Part shown: piece after piece, positions 53,300 through 62,864 of the stretch
How the letters are laid out: each line of letters starts with the position of its first letter
How positions within the stretch are numbered: the stretch's first letter is position 1
Assembly (NCBI GenBank): GCA_014529385.2
Contig: CM043952.1
Location: 52,389,119 to 52,453,118, forward strand
Origin: Adiantum capillus-veneris
Taxonomy: Eukaryota; Streptophyta; Polypodiopsida; Polypodiales; Pteridaceae
Reading direction: 5' to 3'
DNA: 64,000 nucleotides
The notes under the pieces: model-generated
The model's input: the letters and a program-made list of their open reading frames with translations, nothing else
Database searches by the model: none
Told to the model about the DNA's origin: nothing
Position numbers and translations under genes: made by a program

Positions 53300-53929
53300 C
53301 TACGGCAGAGGGTGGCGGCGACGCCCTGGCTCGCGACCATCTGCTGAATCCACGGCACGGCTCCATTGCGCCTGTAGCGCCGCTTGGAGGCTCCTCTCGC
53401 CTCCTGCAACGCGATTCCTCAGTCGCTTCCTCTCCTCCCTCACCGCCTCCCCGCACAGCCCGCACAGCCAATGTCCTCCTAGCTCCCCCCTCACCCTCTC
53501 TTCATAACCCCTCGTGCACTCCTCCTCCATGCCGCAGCACTCACATTCCACCCTCTTTACTTCCCACACCTCCCCCTTCTTCAGTTGCCCACCTTCTTCT
53601 ATCTGCTGCTGCTGCGTCTTCTTCCTCTCCAGCGCCCCAGCTTGGTGTTCACATTCATGCAGGAACGTCTCCTTCACGCCTTTCCCATCTTCTTCCTCCT
53701 CTTCTTCTGCGTCTGGCAGCTCCAGCCTCCGTGGGAACATCGCCCACATCCCCTCTTCGTCCTCGCTTATATTCGCAGGCATCATGCTCCCGTCCTTCTC
53801 CTTCCCGGTAGTGTCGTCTGGCAGCTTCCATGTAGTCACCCCTCGAGGTGGTCTCTGCTGCCTCAACTTCCAGCAGCTGCAGCTTGCAGCCAGGCGCAGT
53901 ATTGATTTTAGAAGGGCAAGACAGCTCAT
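53300..53929 (-). CDS. DUF1677 family protein
   Basis: A 209-codon ORF in a GC-rich island, the best candidate for a living host gene. Residues about 126-165 read KRVECECCGMEEECTRGY and GGHWLCGLCGEAVREE, the cysteine signature of the plant DUF1677 family (C-x-C-C, C, C-x-x-C), possibly a zinc fold; its function is unknown. The acidic run DAEEEEEEDGKG lies before it and a basic tail after. The family is usually 100-200 residues, so the length fits. The start at 53929 is the first Met; MMPANISEDEEG at residue 49 is an alternative. No membrane or signal segment. Upstream lies a GA tract (54381-54423) typical of plant leaders. Confidence 0.7.
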   Translation of the reverse strand: MSCLALLKSILRLAASCSCWKLRQQRPPRGVTTWKLPDDTTGKEKDGSMMPANISEDEEGMWAMFPRRLELPDAEEEEEEDGKGVKETFLHECEHQAGALERKKTQQQQIEEGGQLKKGEVWEVKRVECECCGMEEECTRGYEERVRGELGGHWLCGLCGEAVREERKRLRNRVAGGERSLQAALQAQWSRAVDSADGREPGRRRHPLP

Positions 53930-55189
53930 CAGGGGCTAGCTCTTGCCCGCTATCCCTCTGCAGCTTCAATGGAGGTCGTAGAGGAAAGTGCGTGGTGCCT
54001 AATTCGTGAGATGTGGATAGCTTCTCATGACTAGTGGGTGCAAAACGGGCTAAAGGGTCTGTCAGCTGAGAAAGAGCTCTAGTGGTAGAAGGGCATAAGG
54101 AAAGGGAGCAGCAGCTGCTATTGATGGAGATTGTGCAGGGCACTAGCGAGGAGGAAGAGGAGGCGTATTCCTTGATTTTGATCTTGTACGTGAGAACAGG
54201 ATAGTCATCCGACCTTCCTGCATGAATGCGTTCGCATCTCTGTAGCTTTTTCATTACAGAGATAGCTGCCATGGCGACTAGATTATACAGCCTGCATGCG
54301 ATTGCTACCTACGTGGGGACCGGGCCGCTTAAGTGTATTTACGTAGGTAATGGGTGGTCAGCATGCATGGGGTGAGGCTGTATTTAGAGAGAGAGAGAGA
54401 GAGAGACTCAGAGAGAGAGAGAGTGTTATGCGGTCGTCTCCCGTCACCTCGACGAGGAAAAGGCCGTAACAAGAAAAAGCCCATAATATCTTACCGCTCA
54501 CGATTATCGTTTTGCTCTTCACATGTCTGCATGGCTACCTTCAACCCCCTCCTTTGGATGTATCTGCCTTCTTTCACCGATCACGAACATGACACACGTC
54601 CATTCACACATAAATTTGCAAGGCCTTCCCTAGGCAGTGTTGTGAGCCACTAATATTATAGCCCCCATTCCCTTTCGTTGCCTCGTCATGATGTCAATCC
54701 CCCTCCCCCCCCCCCCCAACACACACACACTCCTTAATGTCATTCCTCTTTGATAAGACCTTCTAGAGACAATGCATCTTGCCAATGAGTCTCATTGGAT
54801 CCACAACCACTAACCAAAGAGCTACCCAAATGTAGGTGCATTTTTGAGAGCTTTACTTTCTTATTGAAGTTCGACCAAGGTAGACGTCCCTCATGTTTGC
54901 CACAATGCCCAAGGGCACCCATGTCTCTAAAAATTGTGGGTGTTGGTTCAAGCGGTATCTATGATTGATAGTAGGCAGCATGATGTGATCATGAAGGGAC
55001 TACTGCTCATCAGATTAAGCAGTCGATAAAAATAGGTACAAATTATGAAGAATAAAATTAAGAAATCAACTCAGAAGGGAGAGTCTCACTCATTAAATTA
55101 GGCTATTGGACTAGGACCAGAGAACAAAGGCTTGATTAAGGATGGACTACGATGGGAGTCCCACCCATCAAGTCAAGTTGTCGAATCGT
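53930..55189 (-). other. Upstream region of the DUF1677 gene
   Basis: A 205-codon minus ORF (54272-53655) overlaps the gene in another frame; it has no domain and is probably a GC-rich by-product, although an upstream exon cannot be excluded. (GA)n lies at 54381-54423 and a C-run at 54706-54718. A TATA-like CTATAATATTAG lies at about 54650 on minus. Nothing is recognisable at 54730-55189. Confidence 0.4.
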
Positions 55190-55450
55190 GGATTTCGATC
55201 ATTGATTATTCCAGGGAAGTACAAGGTAAAGAACATGGATGTTTATTTGGCACCACTTATATAAGAGCTTCAAATCTTGTGGATAGGGATGTGGGTCGAA
55301 TGCCATAGATGTGGCCTTATGTTAAACCCAATTGAGATTATGGTATTCCAAAAGCTCCATGGGTTTTGAGAAAGGTAGAGGAGCAACAAGTAAAGAAAGT
55401 CATATCTAGTGGGAGCATGTAATGCTTGAATGCAACTTTCAGGGTAGAGA
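55190..55450 (+). pseudogene. CACTA tnp2 transposase scrap
   Basis: The plus strand reads SLIIPGKYKVKNMDVYLAPL, a stop, ELQILWIGM, and, after a jump, PKAPWVLRKVEEQQVKKVIS. These are the MDVYLxPL and LPxAPW blocks of the tnp2 proteins elsewhere in the window, with the stretch between them deleted. It is closer to family A (MDVYLAPLVDEL, then EERQVKRVIS) than to family B. Confidence 0.72.
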
Positions 55451-56065
55451 AACCAGTACAAAGACGATGAAATTACGGGGCTTTAATCTGCAGTTACACT
55501 ACAAAATTTTAGGCGCTACTTGGTGGAAATGAAAGCTGAGAACAAACAGAATCTGCAGACGAAGGTGCTTCAAAAACGGGATGAATGAAGGTGCTCCGGG
55601 ACAGGCAACTCTACTTCGCTATGTAATAAAACGAAGCCCAATGAGCGAGGACGAGGGTTACCCAAAAGAGAGACTCAAATGCTCTGGTTCTAACCCACAA
55701 TCCAGCCACGATTGTGCACGCCACGCCATCCTCAACTAATTGTGACACCATTCTCGTTGTCTTCCTTCTGGAGCGTGATCATATTTCTTAAGGGGAGTGG
55801 TGTAGTCTCTGGTTCGGGGCCCTGTCAGTTACTGGCTTCTCTACCCTACTAAAGATGACAAACTAAGTGGTCTTAAGTCCCACGATTGGCACAAGTTTTT
55901 ACAGTTTATCTTACCAATTTTCATCAAAGATTACTTGACAAATGACATAAGAAACACAATTATCTCACAGGAGTGGCTATTGCGATGATGTCATATCGTC
56001 GATTTAAAGCATGAGACAAATACAAAGCCGGCGAGCCATAGCCCCCACGGTTGGTAAAATATTAT
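55451..56065. other. No gene seen
   Basis: Mixed sequence without a coding pattern. CACTACAAAATTTTAGGCG at 55497 resembles a CACTA terminus but has no partner. Confidence 0.35.
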
Positions 56066-56690
56066 CTCAAAATCACGAGAGTGCTTTTTCATAACTCTTT
56101 ATCATGTAACAACTCTTTATCATAAAATCCATTATTAATATTAGTTTAATTCTTCTCTCTTAAGACTTATTTTCTCCAAACATGTTCAGTGATAAGAACA
56201 ATATAATAAACACAAGACCGTTGCATTTATTATAGTTGCAAATAGATTGAATTTTTTTTCATAACAACTATTTTTTTCTCACAAATACACATATTAAAGG
56301 TCTACATTGACACAAGTAACATGAAATCGGTTGAAGAGTTTAGAATGGTCAAGTGGTGGAGATATAAAATGTACACAATTAGGATGACTTAACATAGGTA
56401 TAGTTGAATACTCAAAAGGATACATCTATGTACCCAATATCACATGGTGTTCTAGTATACGGGATCTTAGCTCAACAACTATCTAAAATAACAAAGTGAA
56501 AGACATTTGATAGCAATATCGTAAATAAAATTCAATTTTTTCTTTTTATTAATGGTCAAATGGCTATATTTTTAAAAATTAAAAGTGATCATTCAGCTCG
56601 AGAATGGGTTTCTTCATGAGAGTGAGAGATGAATGGCAGAAAAGGACTACTCTGCTCACAACAAATGGCCATGGTAGAGGCACCTTTTGG
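56066..56690. repeat. Dispersed repeat, copy 2
   Basis: Partner of 51809-52512. Similarity ends at about 56690, twelve bases before the copia-3 LTR. Confidence 0.8.
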
Positions 56691-56702
56691 GGGGGTCGGG
56701 GG

Positions 56703-56941
56703 TGTTGGAGCTATATATGGCTCACTCTACTCAACTTGGTCTCACCTATATATTGTATCTTTTCCTCAATATGAATTAGTCTTTGGGAGCGGTACATGGT
56801 GTGTCTCTTGTTTCTTGGTGTGTACATGGTGTGTCTCACCTATATATTGTATCTTTTACTCAATATGAATCAGTCTTTGGGAGCGGTACATGGTGTGTCG
56901 ACATCTTGTCTCATCTCTCTCTTTCTCTCTACATCCCAACA
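56703..56941 (+). repeat. copia-3 5' LTR with internal duplication
   Basis: TGTTGGAGCTATATATGGC to ACATCCCAACA. It is 239 bp rather than about 150 because a block starting CACCTATATATTGTATCTTT (56743 and 56837) is duplicated with a 94-bp period. Confidence 0.9.
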
Positions 56942-56953
56942 TGGTATCAGAGC
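56942..56953 (+). promoter_or_regulatory. Primer binding site of copia-3
   Basis: TGGTATCAGAGC directly after the LTR; same primer tRNA as copia-1. Confidence 0.93.
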
Positions 56954-57411
56954 GGTAATGTACATGGAACTTTTCATCCAAAACTTGTTTGTCTGCTCAG
57001 GCTCTTCGATTTGAGTTCTAGATTTGCGTCAATCAGAGCTCGCAATAGAAAGTTATGTTGTTTTTACTGTAATTGAGCTTGACGCAGCTTTTGTCCTCAT
57101 GCGTCTTTGTGAAGCATCTGCGATAATTTTTCTAATTTTGGCATCAACTTTTTTGAGCAAATTTAGCTTTTTTCTATTCATATTGTGGCCGTCAATTTTG
57201 CATCTCACGTCACTCTATTTTGAGGACTCTTTTATTAATAACATCTTCTTTTTTTTGCTTTTTTCGGTGACGTCTCTCACATCTTTGGACGTTTATTGAG
57301 CATCCTTCTTGCGTTTATCATTAACAGAACACACTCACCATATTTCTCTCGTTCTCAATTACAGACTTTACCATATATTGTGTGCAGATTCTATGATCTT
57401 ATCTTATACGT

Positions 57412-58282
57412 TGTTGGGAAACAAGCAAACCGAAACACCTCTATCTTGATGTCACCCAAGAGCATTGAAGGAGCACTACAAGAACACCAAAAGCTTTAGA
57501 AAATCCCTCTAAAACACCACAACTCCATCAAGAGTGGTCTCCTTGGGAATTTACTGGTCGTCGCCAACCCAAGAGACTATGTCACATAGGAGCAAAACCT
57601 TGTCAAAGCTTGGATTTACAACATACACCGACCAATGCATATGAAGACAAGGGCCTCCCCTTTCACCATTGAACATCACAAACCCACAACTTCAATATCA
57701 ATTCCACAATTCATAGATACATGCCCTCCCAATCTGCCTACATACAATTTGCCACAAGGCTGCCATAGCCATAACCCTACAGAGAACTAGTCATAACTTG
57801 AAGAGCACAACTCCAATTGGGGCACTTTAAAGCTTGAGAGAAATCTTGAAAAGTGACTGGCAAGAAATCTGAAGATGACCAAATTTAAATCTACACGCCG
57901 CTACATGAAAATTGATACGAACAGAGAGCTGTCCCGGTACGACTACACGTAGAGTACGCAAGGCGAGGGCAAAAACTGCGACAAAAACCATCAAGGAGCC
58001 ACAACGACCCAAAACCTACAAATTTATGATGTTTGGATGAACTTTTTAAAGTTTGTACATGAGTTTAATTTATATACAAGGCTCACTTCAAAAAACTCAC
58101 TCACGGGCACTTACAGTAGCCCGACAACTGTCACTAGACTAGCGACTTGCATTGCATGTACATGTGCTTGCTAAACCAAGTTAAAAATCTCACAAATACA
58201 CCCCATACATCTTTTTGATACCGGTCGTCATGTCCATATGTACAAATTTACAAAAAGTAGGGTGTCAGAAATGCGCCCAACA
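57412..58282. repeat. Solo LTR-like insertion in copia-3
   Basis: An 871-bp insertion beginning TGTTGGGAAACAAG and ending GCGCCCAACA, with inverted ends TGTTGGG/CCCAACA. ACGT lies on both sides (57408-57411 and 58283-58286). Copia-1 lacks it: the leader sequence TTATACGT..CTTCT.GCAA is continuous there. No coding content, so a solo LTR is the simplest reading; its family is not otherwise seen in the window. Confidence 0.72.
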
Positions 58283-58286
58283 ACGT

Positions 58287-59869
58287 CTTCTTGCAACCAG
58301 ATATGACTATGACTATTCTCGTCAACAGCTTTCCTTCTGGCCAACGTTTTGTTCCTCCTTTCCAAGGCCAAGGATTTCCAAGCTGGAAAGAAAAGATGTT
58401 GTTAATTATTGAAAGCGATGAACTCTCTAATGTTGTCCTTAGAACTCGTGTTTGTCTGCCTTAGTCTCTTGATACGGATCATGATAATGTGCTTATCACT
58501 GAAGGATCTATATTTGAAGATTGGAATGTTGCGTATACAGATTGGCAATGAAGTGATAAAGAACTCGTCGGTATATTCTTTCTGCTCTTACTGATTTTCT
58601 TTTGCTTGATATGTATGAACTGCCTACTTTCCACGACGTATGGAAGTACCTTATTGCAAACTTTTAGAAGAAATCTATTACAGAAATACTTTATTTGAGA
58701 GGGCTCCTTAACAAGTTACAATATGAAGTTGGTACTGCCATGACCGGACATATTGAGTCTTTCAAATCTATTATTAATCAGCTTGCTGCTGCCAATGATC
58801 GTGTTCCACAAAAACAACTGATTACACTTCTCCTTGATACGGTGAAGGGCTCTTCTTATGACAACATTGTTACTATTCTCTCTAATAAAGATGGTCTTGA
58901 TTTCGACCAAACTTGCATGTCTTTAGTTGAGTACTCTCAACGTCAAGAACGACGTAATGCTGATTATGATACAACTATGATTTCACAAGAGAAGACTGAG
59001 TCACAACAGATGGAATGTGCTTTTTATGCTCGAAGGCGTCCATTTCAATGAGGAAACCGCAGACGTGGCCGTTGTGGTAATATTTTCTCTGGTCTCAGAT
59101 TTTCTAATAAGCAATGTTATTATTGCAACAAAAATGGCCGTACTGAAGATGATTGTTGGACACGTCAATATGATGAAGAACACAATATTATCACAAAACA
59201 ACCACGTTTATCTAGCAACTCTTCTTCTTCTTCTTGTGAATATTGTGGACGATCTGATCACCCCACTCATATGTGCTATAAGCATAGATTCAACACAGAT
59301 CGTAATAGAGCATATGCTACTGAACATCAAAAGAATATTGTACCAGAAACAAGATGCATCCTATGTTCAGTTGCTCCAAAAAAAATACTTCATGTACGTG
59401 ATGGATCACTTTTTATTGCCGATTCTGGTGCATGACATATCAGTCTAAGTGGCTTCATAACTATCATCCACTACCAGTTCAACGTATTGTTTATCTTGCT
59501 GATGATATACCTTGTCAAGTAAAGGGTATTGGAGATTTATATCTTGGTATCTTATCTTCTTCCACTCGAATTTTGTGAGGAGTATTACATGTACGAGATC
59601 TTCAACGTAATCTTTTTTCAGTTGCTAGACTTGTTGATCTTGATCTCTTTGTTGGATTTAATCATACCAAATGTTTAATTGAAAAACATGGACATACTAT
59701 AGGCACTGCTCCTCGAAACGGTAATTTTTTTGAACTTTATCTCAATGATGTTGTAGCAAATGTTGTCACTACTCCAGGTGATCATGATTGCAAAGTATGG
59801 AATCATTGTTTTGTTCATGCTGATTTCTCAAAACTCCTTGATCTTCAGTGTCGTGATCTTGTTCATGGC
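58287..59869 (+). pseudogene. copia-3 gag, protease and start of integrase
   Basis: Frame fragments match copia-1: FEDWNVAYTDWQ followed by TGA (58549-58551), LPTFHDVWKYLIANF with a stop, the 118-codon stretch from LRGLLNKLQYEVGTAMTGHI (58695-59051), and a zinc knuckle CYYCNKNGRTEDDC in which the His is Arg. CEYCGRSDHPTHMC is intact. The protease reads FIADSGA then breaks. The frame stays recognisable to FVHADFSKLLDLQCRDLVH at the CACTA junction. Confidence 0.87.
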
Positions 59870-60110
59870 CACTACAAGAGGTTGTGTGCTCTTGTGACGC
59901 TGTTAGCGACGGAAATACACTGGGTTTTTATAACCCCCGACGTCAAAAAAACCGTCGCTAATAGCGTCGCTATATGCGACGCTATAGGCGTCGCTATATA
60001 GAGACGCTCATAGCGACGGTCATAGCGACGATTATAGTGACGTTTACACAGAAGTCTATAGCGACGCTCCAGAGCCATAAATAGCGACGGTTATAGCGAC
60101 GCCCGAGAGA
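59870..60110. repeat. CACTA family B 3' terminus, third copy
   Basis: Same terminus as at 14091 but with a fuller array of TAGCGACG units, including ones missing from the left copy. Confidence 0.87.
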
Positions 60111-60483
60111 ATTTTTTTTTGGTGACAGGGCATTGAATGCCCTGCCACCCATCAACCATATTGTACTTGATTCACTTTTTTAAAAAAAGTGCAAGGGTAG
60201 ATAATAGACCCAAAATAGTCACCCACAAGACGCATTGTTTGCAAAATTGACAAGCGTAAAATTGACAATTGTACACATCATAGGCAAAATGAATTGATTG
60301 GCAAATGTAATAATGACAATTGTACAACATCATAGGCATAAAGAATTGATTGGCAAAATGAACTCCGGTGACAAATGTAATAATATACATGGTTCAAAAA
60401 GACGTATAAAATCCATCTCATGATACATAAGCTATGAGAAGCCCTAAACTAATGCTATCTAGCTACGGCTAAACTGACGTCGT

Positions 60484-61792
60484 CTAGTCAGACATCTCAT
60501 CGCGTCCAAGCGGCGTATCTGTCGGATTCTGCAAAAAAGACAATAAGACAGCTTTCAGTAAGTATAAACATATAACGATATTTATAAAACAATACAAAAA
60601 ATAGAAAAGAGTAAACCCTAATACTAACCATGCCGCCACGAGAACTGAGAATGTCCATCAGGACGTTTAAGCCCTTCCTGCCTGCGTACTCGCGCTCGTA
60701 CGGTGTGGGATCACGTCCTGTCATCGACCACTGTCAAAACATACAAAGATTTCATTATGTTAGAATTAAAAAACTCATAAACCCTAAACTATCGAACATA
60801 AAGAGCAATGCAAAAACACTTACAAAATCGGCCTCAAATGATGCCCATCCACCGCTCCCCAAGTGGTGCGAGCTCCCTGCCTCTACTCACGCTCTGGCTG
60901 CATCCTTTTGTTGCTTCCACTTGTCGGGATTCTCACGCGCTGCTTTCTTCGCATTCTTCCAATCTTCTTTGGCTAGCCAATCTGGCCTGTTCCACCCATG
61001 CTTGATTGCTTTTTGTACTTCGGAACGCTTGTGTTTGCAGTATTCGCGCATTCGAATCTTTATCAGGTCTTCATTGAAGCGCTGATCCCGTGTTGGAACG
61101 GGAAACTCATCATGAAGTATGCTGATGACTCTGGCTTTTAAATCACTTGGTACTTCACTCCATTTGTTTTGTATGTAGTGTCTAAACAGCTGAGAGCAAA
61201 GACCACGCATGCGTGAGATCACCTTCTTGCCGTCATCATCCATGATGATGCCGCCGCTGAAGTCGATGGAGTAAGGCAAGTCCTCTGGCCGGTGACATGT
61301 GAACCTGGGTGTCCCGGCAGGGGTCTCTAGCGGCGTGTCGATGGGGGTACGGACGTCAGGTGTCTCCACCGGCGTCTGGGCCCCGAAGCGAGGAGTGTTG
61401 AGTGGGATGGCTCCTGGCGGAGTAGGTAGAGGTGTGTAGCTGTTAGGAACAGTCAGCCGCGCAAAACCTGGCGTAGATGGCGATGCTGTGGCTGGTGTGG
61501 GGGCGGGCAAAGAAGGGGAGGGTAAAGAGCCTCGTCGAACACGAGGCGGTGTGGAGGCATCGGCGGCGGAATCCCCACAACAACCGCCACCGCCACCACT
61601 AGAGCGCCGGTGTCTAGACGAGTGTGAAGATCGTCTCGTTGACGCCGAAGCTTCGGAGCGCGCCGAATGCTCCAAAAGAGAGGGAGATGCGGATGGAGTA
61701 GAAATGCGCCATGATGCGCCAGAGCGATGACGCTCCACGTACCACTGTCTCTGCTGCGGTGACAAAGAAGAAAGAAACTCCTCATCATCCAT
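60484..61792 (-). CDS. TNPA-like protein, CACTA family B third copy (best preserved)
   Basis: Exon 1 (61792-60824) starts MDDEEFLSSLSPQQRQWYVE after a CAG acceptor, continues through a Ser/Pro-rich region with repeated TPxxTP turns (FGAQTPVETPDVRTPIDTP), and ends with VISRMRGLCSQLFRHYI, KWSEVPSDLKARVISIL and KHGWNRPDWLAKEDW, the Transposase_24 block. Donor GTAAGT; exon 2 (60730-60629) after an intact CAG acceptor reads WSMTGRDPTPYEREYAGRKG; exon 3 (60528-60484) ends GRDEMSD. No stop or frame change was seen, so this copy may encode a full TNPA-like protein of about 370 residues. Confidence 0.78.
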
Positions 61793-62064
61793 ACCTGCAT
61801 TAAATACACGAATATTTAAACTTAATATTGAATGAATAGAGTAGACAATGACGCAAAGACCATTAAATACAATGACGTAATGACGCATATAAATATAATG
61901 ACGCAATGAATTGAGTGATAGAAGAGGCAAGTCGAAAACTCAGAATTTTCAATCAAAAGATGTGAGCGCGAGTAGAAAAGAGCGTTATACACCATGGAAG
62001 GTAGTTAGAGAGCCAGAGCTTTTACAACACGAAGCAAAATTGTTCAAATACAATATTTATGGCT

Positions 62065-62455
62065 TTAAGAGATCTCCCTCTCATCCTCGCATAACTCAGC
62101 ATAACTTCCTATATCTATATAGAGCTCTCCGTTTAAACACATATCCTCTATTTCATTTTGTAGCTCCTCTGCATGCACCCCATATAGAGTAGTAGCATCT
62201 TGATGCTTGTCTGGCACCACAGCAGCAGCTTCTGATTGAGCATCTTCTTTGATCTCCTCCATTGATGCCGTTGTGATTGGCACATGGTAGCCTTCATACG
62301 TCCTTGCACTACGAGGGGCTACCACAGGATCTGCATCAGAGGAACGTCGTCGACTAGACTGTTCAAATTTTGCCATGATTCCACAATCTTGAGTAAAACG
62401 CTTTTTGTTGATCTGTTCCACCCTAAAATGTCGACCTTTACACCATGCTGCTATG
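62065..62455 (-). pseudogene. Last exon of CACTA transposase, third copy
   Basis: Reads KSYIAAWCKGRHFRVEQINK, then SSRRRSSDADPVVAPRSART, MEEIKEDAQSEAAAVVPDKH and GSYAELCEDEREIS. Comparison with 23444-23690 shows that this copy lacks the DUF4216-like YFGTLQEIL part but keeps the acidic tail. The upstream exons are separated by copia-2. Confidence 0.65.
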
Positions 62456-62470
62456 TATGACTTATACTAC

Positions 62471-62617
62471 TGTTGAGATGTAGAGAGAAAGAGAGAGAGA
62501 GAGACGAGACAAGAGACACACCATATACGCTCCCAAACACTGATTCATATTGAGGACAAGATACAAATATATAGGTGAGACCAAGTTCAGTAGAGTGAGC
62601 CATATATAGCTCCAACA
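62471..62617 (-). repeat. copia-2 3' LTR
   Basis: TGTTGAGATGTAGAGAG to CTCCAACA, 147 bp, same family as the copia-1 LTRs, with a (GA)n tract of its own length. Confidence 0.93.
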
Positions 62618-62627
62618 CCCCCACTCA
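62618..62627 (-). promoter_or_regulatory. Polypurine tract of copia-2
   Basis: Minus strand TGAGTGGGGG next to the LTR, identical to that of copia-1. Confidence 0.85.
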
Positions 62628-62864
62628 AACAAAGGTCTCTAGCTTTGGATGAAAAAACCCTTGGGGAGTTCAAGGGAAAAACCCAAGCCCCTATACAATG
62701 TGAAATATGAACCAGCGGTGATGATGTGAAAGTGAATTGTGCATCTATGTACAAATATTCAAGTGACTTAGATATCACAAGGTGCAAATGTGGAGTGTGC
62801 ATAGTGCATGGTACCTAAAAGATTACAATGTCATATGTACAAAGCTATTACAATAGAAAAGAAG

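Larger units (their letters stand above)
56703..59869 (+). mobile_element. copia-3, decayed copy of the copia-1 family
   Basis: The 5' LTR (56703-56941), primer site and leader are followed by gag, protease and the start of integrase, all matching copia-1 but with many stops. A solo LTR interrupts the leader at 57412-58282 and CACTA copy 3 interrupts the integrase region at 59870 (within the sequence equal to DLVHGMDLKAH of copia-1). The rest, including the 3' LTR, is beyond the CACTA copy and outside the window. Confidence 0.9.
59870..62470 (-). mobile_element. CACTA family B, third copy, cut by copia-2
   Basis: The 3' terminus CACTACAAGAGG is at 59870-59881, with a dense GCGACG subterminal array to about 60110. 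Minus-strand genes follow: TNPA-like (61792-60484) and the last transposase exon (62455-62065). At 62471 a copia LTR begins, at the splice acceptor of that exon, so the rest of the CACTA copy lies outside the window. It is highly similar to 14091-16480. Confidence 0.87.

Noticed and set aside
53077-53939. Plus-strand ORFs of 244 and 141 codons in the GC-rich island
   Set aside because: Proline and serine-rich by-products of GC-rich DNA opposite the DUF1677 frame.
55497-55515. CACTACAAAATTTTAGGCG as a CACTA terminus
   Set aside because: Points away from the nearby tnp2 scrap, has no subterminal repeats and no partner end.
51809-56690. Reading the dispersed repeat pair as LTRs of one 4.9-kb element
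   Set aside because: No TG..CA ends, no primer site or polypurine tract inside, and the interior is a mix of unrelated pieces.
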